This document shows positions 33,688 to 42,374 of a DNA stretch of 64,000 bases, piece by piece. A model generated the notes under the pieces. That model saw only the letters and a program-made list of their open reading frames with translations, was not told the origin of the DNA and did not search any database. Every line of letters starts with the position of its first letter. Position 1 is the first letter of the stretch. Position numbers and translations under genes: made by a program. The DNA is from DATFMP01 sp035266845 (GTDB lineage Bacteria > SAR324 > JACQKK01), in assembly GCA_035266845.1 (NCBI GenBank), contig DATFMP010000054.1, positions 62,001-126,000 on the forward strand. Direction: 5' to 3'.

Positions 33688-34754
33688 GCGCGACAGCACG
33701 CAGGGCAGGGGAGGCGCCGCTGGGGCTGGCCATCGACACCACCTTCGACGATACCTCCGTGGCTCTGTTGCGGGGGCGGCGCGAGGTGCTGGCCAACATC
33801 ACGCTTTCGCAGTACGCGGACCATGCGGAGTTCGGCGGCGTGGTGCCGGAGCGCGCCTCGCGTAAGCACTTGGAGGCAATCCACCCGCTCATCGGCGCGG
33901 CCCTGCGCGAGGCAGGTAGCCCCCATGCGCCCCTGGCGCTGAGCGACGTGGACTATGTGGCCGTCTCCAACCTGCCGGGGCTGCTGGGCTCGATCCTGGT
34001 GGGCATGACAGTGGCCAAGAGTCTGGCCTTCCTGCTGGAGCGTCCGCTGATTGGCATCAACCACATCGAGGCGCACCCCTACGCGAACTTCCTGGTGCAC
34101 GGAGACCTGCCCTTCCCGCTGGTGCACCTGGTGGCGGCCGGTGGACATACCGTGCTGATCCACCAGGAGGATCACTTCCGCTGGCGCATCGTGGGGCGCA
34201 GCGTGGACGACGCCGCGGGCGAGTGCGTGGACAAGGTGGCCAAGATGTTCGGGCATCCCATGCCCGGCGGGCCCGTGGTGGATCGCCTGGCCATGGAACA
34301 CGCACCCGGGCCCTACGAATTCCCGCGCCCCATGCTGGCCGATCCGGGCCTGGACTTCTCGTTCTCCGGCCTCAAGACGGCCATGCTGTACTTCCTGCGC
34401 GACCACGGACTGCCCGCGGACGGCAGCGCGGCCCACGGTGAAGGGCCGTCGGAGGGGCCCGTGCTGGCCGCCTTCTTCGCGGCCGTGGCGGACGTACTGG
34501 TGGGCAAGACCCTGCGCGCGGCCCGGCGGCTTGGCGTGCCGGCGGTGACGGTCTCCGGGGGCCTCGCGGCCAGCCGCAAACTGCGCCGGCGCTTCGAGGC
34601 GGCCTGCGCCGAAGCCGGTATGACGCTGTACTACCCCCCACCGAAGCTGTGCACGGACAATGCGGCCATGGTGGGTTGTCTGGCCGCGTACCGCTACGAG
34701 GCGGGCCGCGTCGACGATCTCACGCTGGAAGGCTATCCCAATCTGCCCATGTAA
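33684..34754 (+). CDS. tsaD: tRNA N6-adenosine threonylcarbamoyltransferase TsaD
   Basis: This 356-residue enzyme transfers the threonylcarbamoyl group to A37 of ANN-decoding tRNAs. The metal-binding motif is H127-IEA-H131 in GINHIEAHPYAN. ASRKHLEAIHPLI, FSFSGLKTAM, VSGGLAASRKLRRRF and PPPKLCTDNAAMVG are family signatures. It is the last gene of the tsaC-tsaE-ybaK-tsaB-tsaD set and overlaps tsaB by four bases. Confidence 0.95.
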   Translation: MSATARRAGEAPLGLAIDTTFDDTSVALLRGRREVLANITLSQYADHAEFGGVVPERASRKHLEAIHPLIGAALREAGSPHAPLALSDVDYVAVSNLPGLLGSILVGMTVAKSLAFLLERPLIGINHIEAHPYANFLVHGDLPFPLVHLVAAGGHTVLIHQEDHFRWRIVGRSVDDAAGECVDKVAKMFGHPMPGGPVVDRLAMEHAPGPYEFPRPMLADPGLDFSFSGLKTAMLYFLRDHGLPADGSAAHGEGPSEGPVLAAFFAAVADVLVGKTLRAARRLGVPAVTVSGGLAASRKLRRRFEAACAEAGMTLYYPPPKLCTDNAAMVGCLAAYRYEAGRVDDLTLEGYPNLPM

Positions 34755-34936
34755 CACCGCCCGGGGAGGTATGGGCCTTCGGCATAACGAAGGATCCGCT
34801 GCCCCTGCGTGGGCGTTTACCCTTTGGGTGCCCCCGCACCCGCGCCTTTACGGTGCCGCTGTTCGGTGGAATAATGTGGGCCGCCCGCCTGCCCGCGCCG
34901 CACGCTGCATTCTTAACCATCGCCGCAAGGAGCGTC

Positions 34937-35611
34937 ATGACCCACCATCGTCCGCGTCCCATCCGCCGTGCGGGGCTGCTGATTGCCCTGCTGGCCACCG
35001 CGCTGGCAGTCACGGCTGCGGCTGCGGACACGCCGAGCCCACTGCTGGGCAAGCGGGCCCCACTGCTCTCCGGGCGCGCAGCCTTCGGCGCGGGACTGAT
35101 CAACCTGCAGCGGCTGCAGAACGAGATCGTCTACGAGAAGGATGCCCAGGGCAAGCCGGTGCGCGAAGGCAATCGCATCAAGGTGCACATCGTGCGCAAT
35201 GCGGTGGTGCTGAACTTCTTCGCCACCTACTGTGCGCCGTGTGTCCGCGAGATTCCCACCTTCAACCGCATCGCGAAGTCGTACGAGGGCCGGCCGGTCA
35301 AGTTCGTGTACGTGAACGTGGATACGGAGAAGACCGCCGATCAGGTGCGCGAATTCGCCCGTTCCAAGGGCATCGCGGTGGAGATGATCCTACCGTCCGT
35401 CCGGTATGCGGTGCAGGCCTACAGGATCGACGCCCTGCCCCGCATCGTGGTGATCGATCGCAAGGGGATTGTCACGCACGTGGTGACAGGCTTTCAGGAG
35501 GACCTGGCCAAGCAACTGGGCGAGGTGCTGGCCCCCGTGCTCGCCCAGCCGGATCCAGGCGCCGCGCCGCTCAAACGATCGGCCAAGCAGAAGGCGAAGG
35601 CCACGCGGTAA
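34937..35611 (+). CDS. TlpA-like periplasmic thioredoxin-fold protein
   Basis: This 224-residue protein has a signal peptide or membrane anchor (RRAGLLIALLATALAVTAAAA, cleaved near AADTP) and a TlpA/AhpC-TSA thioredoxin domain. Its redox motif is C99-AP-C102 in FFATYCAPCVREIP, and the cis-Pro is in DALPRIVVID. Such proteins reduce periplasmic disulfides, for example during cytochrome c maturation. AAGGAG lies seven bases upstream of ATG 34937. It stands alone after the t6A operon and converges on gcvH. The tail ends in a Lys-rich stretch. Confidence 0.88.
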   Translation: MTHHRPRPIRRAGLLIALLATALAVTAAAADTPSPLLGKRAPLLSGRAAFGAGLINLQRLQNEIVYEKDAQGKPVREGNRIKVHIVRNAVVLNFFATYCAPCVREIPTFNRIAKSYEGRPVKFVYVNVDTEKTADQVREFARSKGIAVEMILPSVRYAVQAYRIDALPRIVVIDRKGIVTHVVTGFQEDLAKQLGEVLAPVLAQPDPGAAPLKRSAKQKAKATR

Positions 35612-35671
35612 CGGCCGCTGTCTGGGTCGTGCCGCGCGTTCGGCCTTTGGGAAAGGCGGTTCCGGCCGGCC

Positions 35672-36058
35672 TCAGTGCTCCTGGCTGTCCAGATACGCTT
35701 GGTAGGCCTTTTCGTCCATCAGGTTGGCCGCCGCATCCCCGCTGGTCTGCAGCTTGAAGATCCAGCCGGCCTCGTAGGGCGACTCGTTGACCTGCTCCGG
35801 GTGCGCCTCCAGCTCCTTGTTGACCTCCACCACCTCGCCATCCACGGGCGCGAACACGTCAGAGACGGATTTCACCGATTCCAGCACGGCAATGGGGTCG
35901 CCCGTGCTGACCTTGCGGCCCACCTCCGGCAGTTCCACGAACACGATGTCCGTGAGCTGATCCTGGGCGAAATCGGTGATGCCCACGGTCGCAGTGGTGC
36001 CGTCCAGGCGCACCCACTCGTGTTCCCTGCTGTACTTGCGGTCGGCCGGAATAGTCAT
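35672..36058 (-). CDS. gcvH: glycine cleavage system H protein
   Basis: This 128-residue lipoyl protein shuttles the aminomethyl group between the P and T proteins. The lipoylated Lys is K63 in AVLESVKSVSDVFAP. REHEWVRLDG, the GITDFAQDQLTDIVFVELP segment and WIFKLQ are typical. The other gcv genes are not in the window. It lies 120 bases downstream of fabF on the same strand and may be read from the fab operon. H proteins can also deliver lipoyl or octanoyl groups, which would link it to fatty-acid synthesis. Confidence 0.95.
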   Translation of the reverse strand: MTIPADRKYSREHEWVRLDGTTATVGITDFAQDQLTDIVFVELPEVGRKVSTGDPIAVLESVKSVSDVFAPVDGEVVEVNKELEAHPEQVNESPYEAGWIFKLQTSGDAAANLMDEKAYQAYLDSQEH

Positions 36059-36178
36059 GCGGATCCTCGCTTCGGCTGGCTAGCGCGCCCGTCCTGAACG
36101 CGTGAATGCACGCCTGCACGTTGGGGCTGCAACACCACGGGCGGCATCGCGTGCAGCGGAAGCCGCGGGCGGTGCGCG

Positions 36179-37411
36179 TCAGACGGCCTTGAACACGAGC
36201 GTGGCGTTGGTGCCCCCGAACCCGAACGAGTTGGACATGGCCACGCGCACGGGACGCTCCCGCGCCGTGTTGGGGGTCACGTCCAGGTCGCACTCCGGGT
36301 CCAGGTTCTCGATGTTGATGGTCGGCGGAATGATGCCGTTCTCCAACGCCTTCACGGCCACGATGGCCTCCAGCCCGCCCGCCGCGCCAAGCAGGTGGCC
36401 GGTCATGGACTTGCTGGAGCTGATGGAGACCTTTTTGGCGTTGTCCTCGCCCAGCGCCAGCTTGATGGCCTTGAGCTCGTTGATGTCGCCGGCCGGCGTG
36501 GAGGTGCCGTGGGTATTGATGTAATCCAGCTCGTCCGGGTTGCACTCGCCGTCCTTCAGGGTCAGCTTCATGGCGCGGCTGGGCCCCTCCGTGCTCGGTG
36601 AGGTCATGTGGTGCGCATCGGAGCTGAAGCCATAGCCGGCCAGCTCGCAGTAGATGTGCGCGCCCCGGGCCTTGGCGAACTCGTAGTCCTCGATGATGAG
36701 GATGCCCGAGCCCTCGCCCAGCACAAAGCCGTCGCGATCGCGGTCGTAGGGCCGCGAAGCCGCCTGCGGATTGTCGTTTCGCGTGGAGAGGGCGTGCATG
36801 GCCGCGAAGCCGCCGATGCCCAGTGGGGTCACCGTGGCTTCCGAGCCGCCCACGATCATCACCTTGGCGTCCCCCCGCTCGATGATGCGGGCCGCATCGC
36901 CGATGGAATGGTTGGAGGAGGCGCAGGCCGAGGTGGTGGACGTGTTGTAGTTGCGGCAGTTGAAATACATCGAAATCTGCCCCGAGGCCATGTTGGAGAT
37001 GACCATGGGGATGAAGAACGGGGTGATGCGGCGCGGCCCCCGCTCCATGTATACCTCGTGATACTTCTCGATGGTGGTCAGCCCCCCCAGGCCGATGCCC
37101 ACCGAAACCCCCGCATCGTACGAAAGCTCGTCGTCGATCGTCAGGCCCGCATCCTTCAGCGCCTCGGCCGTGGCCACCAGCGCGTAATGGATGAAGAGGT
37201 CCATCTTCTTCTGCTCGGGCTCCGGAATGACCGGCGTGGGGTCGAAGCCCCGCACCTCGCCGGCCATCTGGCTGCGGAAGGCTGCCGCATCGAACTTGGT
37301 GATGCGATCGATTCCGGACTTCCCGTTGACGATACCGTTCCACGTCGTCGGCACGTCATTGCCCAGGGGCGAGACACAGCCAAGCCCCGTGACGACGATT
37401 CGCTTTCTCAT
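36179..37411 (-). CDS. fabF: beta-ketoacyl-ACP synthase II
   Basis: This 410-residue condensing enzyme elongates acyl-ACP with malonyl-ACP. The active-site Cys lies in TSACASSNHSIGDA and the two His in DYINTHGTSTPAGD and SMTGHLLGAAGG; SFGFGGTNATLVF closes the protein. The start MRKRIVVTGLG at 37411 is the conserved N-terminus, although its ribosome-binding site is weak. It is the seventh gene of the leftward lipid operon, 165 bases after acpP. Confidence 0.96.
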   Translation of the reverse strand: MRKRIVVTGLGCVSPLGNDVPTTWNGIVNGKSGIDRITKFDAAAFRSQMAGEVRGFDPTPVIPEPEQKKMDLFIHYALVATAEALKDAGLTIDDELSYDAGVSVGIGLGGLTTIEKYHEVYMERGPRRITPFFIPMVISNMASGQISMYFNCRNYNTSTTSACASSNHSIGDAARIIERGDAKVMIVGGSEATVTPLGIGGFAAMHALSTRNDNPQAASRPYDRDRDGFVLGEGSGILIIEDYEFAKARGAHIYCELAGYGFSSDAHHMTSPSTEGPSRAMKLTLKDGECNPDELDYINTHGTSTPAGDINELKAIKLALGEDNAKKVSISSSKSMTGHLLGAAGGLEAIVAVKALENGIIPPTINIENLDPECDLDVTPNTARERPVRVAMSNSFGFGGTNATLVFKAV

Positions 37412-37576
37412 AGAAACACCATTGGGGTTTGCCGGATCGTCCACGACGGACGATTCAGGCTATCGCGCGAAGGCGCTTCCGGGGTGTGCTGGATGGCGGG
37501 GACAACGGATCACGTGGCGATTGCGGTTTCCTGAGTCGGGCCAAATGACAGCCTGCGAGGAGAATCGCAACCCGCC

Positions 37577-37807
37577 CTAGCGGTTTTCCTCGATGTAGTC
37601 GACCGCGCTCTGCACCGTGGTGATCTTCTCCGCCTCGTCATCGGGAATTTCGATGCCGAACTCCTCTTCGAACGCCATCACCAGCTCCACCTGGTCCAGG
37701 GAATCGGCGCCGAGATCGTCCACAAAGTGGGATTCCGGTTTGATTTCCGGTTCGTCCACACCGAGTTGTTCAGCGATAATCTGCTTCACTTTCGAAGCGA
37801 CATCCAT
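37577..37807 (-). CDS. acpP: acyl carrier protein
   Basis: This 76-residue ACP carries acyl chains on a 4'-phosphopantetheine bound to S36 in FVDDLGADSLDQVEL. It is strongly acidic, as expected. GAGGAG lies about eight bases upstream of ATG 37807. It sits between fabG and fabF, the standard position. Confidence 0.97.
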   Translation of the reverse strand: MDVASKVKQIIAEQLGVDEPEIKPESHFVDDLGADSLDQVELVMAFEEEFGIEIPDDEAEKITTVQSAVDYIEENR

Positions 37808-37967
37808 GCAGGTTCTCCTCGCAAATATGGATGGTTGCGACAAGCAGCCAAGGGCTGGGGCATTGGCTAGCGAATACGGTCCAGGAAAGCCGGCGAGCGT
37901 TCCGCGTCGCAGCCAATTACGCAAAAGCCACGGCGAAAGTCAATAGCGGCACAGGCCCCGTTCAGGG

Positions 37968-38705
37968 TCAATACATGCCACCGTTCACGTGTACGGTCGT
38001 GCCGTTGATATAGGCCGCGTCATCGCTGGCCAGAAACCGCACCACCTTGGCGATTTCCTCCACGGTGCCCATGCGGCCCAGCGGCACCTGATTCAGAATG
38101 GCTTGTTTCTGCTCCTCGCTCAAGTCGCGCGTCATGTCCGTGTCGATGAAGCCGGGCGCCACGGCATTGCAGGTGATGGTGCGGCTGCCCAGTTCCTTGG
38201 CGATCGACTTGGTGAAGCCCACCACGGCGGATTTGGAACTGGCGTAGTTGACCTGCCCCGGATTGCCCGTGAAGCCCACCACCGACGTGAGGTTGATGAT
38301 GCGGCCCCGGCGCGCCCGCACCATCGTGCGGATCACGGCCCGCGTGACATAGAACATGCCGTCCAGGTTGACCGCCATCACCTCGCGCCAGTCCTCCGGT
38401 GTCATGCGCATGATGAGGGTGTCCTTCGTCACCCCGGCATTGTTCACCAGGATGTCGATGGTCGAGAGCTGCTCGAGGCCCTGCTTGACCAGCGCGTCCA
38501 CCTGCTCCGGATCGGAGATGTCCGCCTGCACCGCCACGCAGCGCCGCCCCAGCGCCTCAATTTCCGCCTTGGTGGCGTCCGCGAGGGGCTTGCTGCGGTT
38601 GGTGAAGAGGATGTCGGCGCCGGCAGCGGCCAACTCCAGGGCGATACCCTTGCCGATGCCGCGTCCCGCCCCGGTGATCAGGGCGACTCGTCCTTGCAGG
38701 TTCAC
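37968..38705 (-). CDS. fabG: 3-oxoacyl-ACP reductase
   Basis: This 245-residue short-chain dehydrogenase reduces beta-ketoacyl-ACP with NADPH. The cofactor loop is TGAGRGIGKGIA, the NNAG motif is at about 88-91, and the catalytic triad is S141, Y154 and K158 (YASSK). The C-terminus INGTTVHVNGGMY is characteristic of FabG. It is followed by acpP on the same strand. Confidence 0.96.
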   Translation of the reverse strand: MNLQGRVALITGAGRGIGKGIALELAAAGADILFTNRSKPLADATKAEIEALGRRCVAVQADISDPEQVDALVKQGLEQLSTIDILVNNAGVTKDTLIMRMTPEDWREVMAVNLDGMFYVTRAVIRTMVRARRGRIINLTSVVGFTGNPGQVNYASSKSAVVGFTKSIAKELGSRTITCNAVAPGFIDTDMTRDLSEEQKQAILNQVPLGRMGTVEEIAKVVRFLASDDAAYINGTTVHVNGGMY

Positions 38706-38789
38706 AGGTCGCTCGTTCCTCCTTCTTGGTGGCGCCGTGCGAGAGCGATACGCACGGGGCGCGGTCCCGTTGTTCCGATGCGGTGAGAG

Positions 38790-39722
38790 TCAGGCGCCCA
38801 GGGCGGCCAGCGTGGCCTGCAGCGAGGCTTCATCCTCCACGTTGCTGACGGGTGTCTCCTTGGCGATGCGGCGCATCATGCCACTCAGCACCTTGCCGTG
38901 GCCCAGTTCCACAAAGCGCGTGACGCCCCCGCCGATCATCTTGCGGATGCCCGCGTCCCAGTGTACGGGCGAGGCGATCTGCCGCTTGAGCGAGTCGGGA
39001 AACTCCGCCGCCGCCGTGATGAACCGGTTGTCGCAGTTGGCGCAGATCGGCGCGGTGGCATCGTGGAACGCCAGCGCCTGCAGCACCTCGCCCATGCGCT
39101 CGGCCGCGGGCTCCATCAGCGCGCTGTGGAAAGGCGCGCTTACGCTGAGCAGCTTGCCCTTGGCGCGGCCCAGCACCCGCTTGACCGCTTCGGCATCGCC
39201 GGAGATGACGATCTGGCCGGGGGTGTTGAAGTTGGCCGGCTGCACGACCTGTCCCTTGGCCTCCTCCCGGCAGAGCTGCTCGATCTCGGCAGGCTCCATG
39301 CCCAGAACGGCCGCCATGGCGCCCACGCCCACCGGCGTGGCCTCCTGCATGAACTGTCCGCGCTTGAACACCGTGCGCACCGCGTCCGCGAAAGAGAGCG
39401 CCCCCGCCGCCACCAGGGCTGAGTATTCGCCCACACTGTGGCCGGCCAGGCTGACCGGCTTCAGCTCGACGCGCCCACCCAGCACGCGGTGGGCCACCGT
39501 GGCTACCGTGAGGATGGCGGACTGGGCATTGTAGGTGAGCGTCAGCTCTTCCTCCGGCCCCTCCAGCACCAGCTGGCGCAGGTCGAAGCCGAGAGCGTCG
39601 TTGGCCTCCTCGAACACCTGCTTGGCCTCGGGAAACGCGGCCGCAAGCGCCGCGCCCATGCCCACCTGCTGGGAGCCCTGCCCAGGAAAGATCAGTCCGA
39701 TGCCCGCCACCCGCGCCTCCAT
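38790..39722 (-). CDS. fabD: malonyl-CoA:ACP transacylase
   Basis: This 310-residue enzyme loads malonyl groups onto ACP. The nucleophile is S96 in GHSVGEYSAL, the catalytic His is in SAPFHSALM, and the N-terminal FPGQGSQQVGMG and QPANFNTPGQIVISG are conserved. It lies 46 bases downstream of plsX, with no room for fabH, which usually stands between them. Confidence 0.96.
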   Translation of the reverse strand: MEARVAGIGLIFPGQGSQQVGMGAALAAAFPEAKQVFEEANDALGFDLRQLVLEGPEEELTLTYNAQSAILTVATVAHRVLGGRVELKPVSLAGHSVGEYSALVAAGALSFADAVRTVFKRGQFMQEATPVGVGAMAAVLGMEPAEIEQLCREEAKGQVVQPANFNTPGQIVISGDAEAVKRVLGRAKGKLLSVSAPFHSALMEPAAERMGEVLQALAFHDATAPICANCDNRFITAAAEFPDSLKRQIASPVHWDAGIRKMIGGGVTRFVELGHGKVLSGMMRRIAKETPVSNVEDEASLQATLAALGA

Positions 39723-39768
39723 CCGTGTTGTGATTCAGGCCAAAGCCTTGTGCATTCCTGCGGCGATG

Positions 39769-40812
39769 TCAACCGGAGGCCGCGCTCCCGGCCGTGTCGG
39801 CGGAGCGACCCGCTGCGGCGGCCTGCCGCGCGAATTCCGCACCCAGCGTCTCCACGAGCCGCCCCTGCACGCACTGCGTGGCCACCTGCACTGCGTTGAA
39901 CAGCGTGCGGGCGTTGGAGGACCCGTGACACACCAGCGCCACGCCCCCCAGTCCCAACAGCAGCGAACCGCCCACCTCGCGGTAGTCCGTGCGCCGCCGC
40001 AGCTCTGCGAACACGCCGCGCATCAGCAGCGCGCCCAGCCGCGCCACAGGCGAGCGGGCAATGGATTCCTTCATGAGCAGGCGCATCTGGGTATCCGCCG
40101 CCTCGGCAGTCTTGAGTACCAGATTGCCCACGAAGCCGTCGCACACCAACACATCCGCCTTGCCGCGGAACAGGTCGCGCCCCTCCACGTTGCCCACGAA
40201 CCCCGGCACCCGCTCCGCCAGCAGCCCGTACGCGGCCCGGGTCAGCTCGTTGCCCTTGCCCGGCTCGCTGCCGTTGCTGAGCAGCGCCACGCGCGGGGCA
40301 CCGATGCCAGCCACCACGCGGGCATAGACCTGGCCCATCAGCGCGAACTGCTCCAGGTAGTGCGGCTTGCAGTCCACATTGGCCCCGCTGTCCAGCAGCA
40401 CGCTGCTCCCGCGCCGCAGGGGCAGCGGCGTGGCGATGGCCGGACGGTCGATGCCGGGCAGCGTGCCCAGCTCGTGCTTGGCCGCAACCATCAGTGCGCC
40501 CGTATGCCCGGCGCTGATCACCGCCTGGGCCCGCCCCTGGGCCACCAGGGCACAAGCCACACGCACCGAGGCCCGCGGCTTTTCGCGCAGCAGGGCTGTG
40601 GGGGCGTCGGCGGGGGTGAGCGCTTCGGGCGTGTGCTCGATGTGCAGGCGCGGCGGGGCGTGACCCCGGCGCCGCAACTCCGGCTCCAGCGCGGCGGCAT
40701 CGCCCACCAGCACGATCTCGCAGTCGGTCTCGCGGGCAACGCGCAGGGCGGCCTCCACGGGCACGCGGGGCGAGAAGTCCCCACCCATCGCATCCATCGC
40801 GATCGTGGTCAT
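39769..40812 (-). CDS. plsX: phosphate acyltransferase PlsX
   Basis: This 347-residue enzyme converts acyl-ACP to acyl-phosphate for phospholipid synthesis. It starts MTTIAMDAMGGDFSPRVPVEAAL and has the conserved ISAGHTGALMVAA, LLDSGANVDCKPHYL and CDGFVGNLVLKTAE segments. It follows rpmF and precedes fabD. The Ala/Ser-rich tail is not conserved. Confidence 0.95.
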   Translation of the reverse strand: MTTIAMDAMGGDFSPRVPVEAALRVARETDCEIVLVGDAAALEPELRRRGHAPPRLHIEHTPEALTPADAPTALLREKPRASVRVACALVAQGRAQAVISAGHTGALMVAAKHELGTLPGIDRPAIATPLPLRRGSSVLLDSGANVDCKPHYLEQFALMGQVYARVVAGIGAPRVALLSNGSEPGKGNELTRAAYGLLAERVPGFVGNVEGRDLFRGKADVLVCDGFVGNLVLKTAEAADTQMRLLMKESIARSPVARLGALLMRGVFAELRRRTDYREVGGSLLLGLGGVALVCHGSSNARTLFNAVQVATQCVQGRLVETLGAEFARQAAAAGRSADTAGSAASG

Positions 40813-40884
40813 GGCGCAAGCTCCCGCTGCGGCCAGGGCTGGCCGGCGTGAGGCGGCACGGCGGACGCCGTGTCGGCAGGGCGG

Positions 40885-41067
40885 CTAGTAGGACTCCACC
40901 TCCACCACTTCCTTGCCCTTGAAATGACCGCACTGCGGGCAGATGCGGTGGGGCGGGATGAGCGCGCTGCAGTTGCTGCAGGTAATGAGGCTGGGCGCCT
41001 TCAGCGCGTGGTGGCTGCGGCGCTGGCCTTTCACACGCTTGGAGGTGCGTACCTGTGGGACGGCCAT
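40885..41067 (-). CDS. rpmF: 50S ribosomal protein L32
   Basis: This 60-residue basic protein starts MAVPQVRTSKRVKGQRRSHH and has four Cys (C30, C33, C43, C46) forming the zinc-binding form of L32. It lies between the DUF177 gene and plsX, the classic yceD-rpmF-plsX arrangement that couples ribosome and lipid synthesis. Confidence 0.95.
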   Translation of the reverse strand: MAVPQVRTSKRVKGQRRSHHALKAPSLITCSNCSALIPPHRICPQCGHFKGKEVVEVESY

Positions 41068-41134
41068 CGTTCACTCCATTGGGGGTCGCATACGTGCTTC
41101 GGGACGGCAAGATCGCCGCCCATGCCGTTCGGTC

Positions 41135-41659
41135 TCAGTCCTTATCCAGCAGTCCCTTGAGTTGGGCAAAGGGATGTTCCTTGCCGCCCGCTTCCTCTTC
41201 GGGAAAGAGCTCATCCGTGCGCCTGCCGCAGATCACACAGCGTCCTTGCTCGTCCTCCTCCGCCACCGGCTCGGGAATCAGCAGCAGCAGCTCGTCTTCC
41301 AGGATGTGGCCGAGGTCAAGCTCCTCGTTCTCGTAGAAGCTCACTTCCAGATCGCCCACACCCAGGTGCACATCCTCCGGGGCATCGTCGTAGCTGCGTT
41401 CGGGCACTAGCGCCACGCGCACGGCCTCGTCCAGCTCCAGCGGCACCGGCTCCAGACAGCGCTGGCAGGGCGGATGAAGGGTCGTCCGGATGCGGCCCGT
41501 GATCTCCACGTTGCCGTCCCGGTTCTTCACCCGCACGGCGGCCTGCACCTCCCCGCTCTGCTCGCCGAGGGCCTCGCTCAGCCGCGCCATGGCGGCCAGC
41601 TTCAGGTGAAGCGCTACCGGCAGGCCCTCTTCGGGAATCTGGGCCAGATGAATCTTCAT
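41135..41659 (-). CDS. DUF177 (YceD-like) protein
   Basis: This 174-residue acidic protein belongs to the DUF177 family, linked in other bacteria to 23S rRNA levels. It has a CxxC in HPPCQRCLEPVPLELDEAV, the D-L-E-V-S-F-Y-E segment, EDELLLLIP and a second Cys pair in GRCVICGRR. GGTGGAG lies a few bases upstream of ATG 41659. It is the first gene of the operon running to fabF. Confidence 0.88.
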   Translation of the reverse strand: MKIHLAQIPEEGLPVALHLKLAAMARLSEALGEQSGEVQAAVRVKNRDGNVEITGRIRTTLHPPCQRCLEPVPLELDEAVRVALVPERSYDDAPEDVHLGVGDLEVSFYENEELDLGHILEDELLLLIPEPVAEEDEQGRCVICGRRTDELFPEEEAGGKEHPFAQLKGLLDKD

Positions 41660-41739
41660 CGCTCCACCGCGGCTGGCTTCGCCGCCCCCGCGCACGATGC
41701 ACGGCCGGACGGATACGGCGCTGCCCACGAAAGACTCTA

Positions 41740-41768
41740 AGTTTAAAATCCGCGCGCGGCCATGTCAA
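41740..41768 (-). promoter_or_regulatory. sigma70-type promoter of the DUF177-rpmF-fab operon
   Basis: On the minus strand a perfect TTGACA (41768-41763) is followed 17 bases later by TAAACT (41745-41740). Transcription would begin near 41733, giving a leader of about 75 bases to the DUF177 ATG. This is the best promoter match in the window. Confidence 0.65.
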
Positions 41769-41939
41769 CGAGTGTGTGAATGACTGTGCCAGCGGTTTGC
41801 AGCGCCCGGTGCAACGATTCGCGCCGCCCCGCTTTCGCCCATGGCGCGTTCCCGTTATAAGGGAGGCGTACCGCCTGCCGGCCCGCGGCCGATCGCCGCC
41901 CGGCGACGCGATTCGTCCCCCGCACCTGGTTCGCCCGCC

Positions 41940-42341
41940 ATGTGGCAAACGCTGCTGTTTCCCAAGCCCAAGCGCGACTTCCCTTACCAACGGTGGGTGC
42001 GCATCAGCGTCCGCACGTGGCACCTGCTCAGCATGGGTATCCTGCTGGGTGGCACGGCCCACGGCCTGGCGTTGTCCGATCAGCCCCTTGGCCTGTGGAT
42101 GACCTTCGGCAGCGGTCTCGTGTTCGTGGCTCTGGAGCTATACGGTTCCTGTGTGTGGCTGTTGCAGCTCAAGGGCTGGGCCGTAATCGCCAAGCTGCTG
42201 CTGCTGGGTGCAGCCGTCGCGTCCACCGGCACCAGCCTGCCCTATCTCATCGCCGCCGTGGTCATCGGCGGGATCAGCAGCCACATGCCCGGCAAGTACC
42301 GCTACTTCTCCCCCTTCCACGGCCGTGTCGTGAAGGAATGA
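41940..42341 (+). CDS. small multi-pass membrane protein of unknown function
   Basis: This 133-residue protein starts MWQTLLFPKPKRDFPYQRWV and has about four hydrophobic segments: LSMGILLGGTAHGLAL, WMTFGSGLVFVALEL, VIAKLLLLGAAVAST and LPYLIAAVVIGGISSH. It ends with a basic PGKYRYFSPFHGRVVKE tail. I do not recognise the family. An in-frame ATG at 41841 is less likely, because a TATAAG box (41856-41861) lies just after it and may be this gene's promoter. It diverges from the fab operon and converges on fmt. Confidence 0.7.
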   Translation: MWQTLLFPKPKRDFPYQRWVRISVRTWHLLSMGILLGGTAHGLALSDQPLGLWMTFGSGLVFVALELYGSCVWLLQLKGWAVIAKLLLLGAAVASTGTSLPYLIAAVVIGGISSHMPGKYRYFSPFHGRVVKE

Positions 42342-42374
42342 CGCCTGCGCCTTCGCTATGCGCCGGCGGGCACC

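Noticed and set aside
41841..41939. N-terminal extension of the small membrane protein
   Set aside because: The extra 33 residues are Arg/Pro/Ala-rich, and a TATAAG promoter-like box lies inside the region, so ATG 41940 is preferred.
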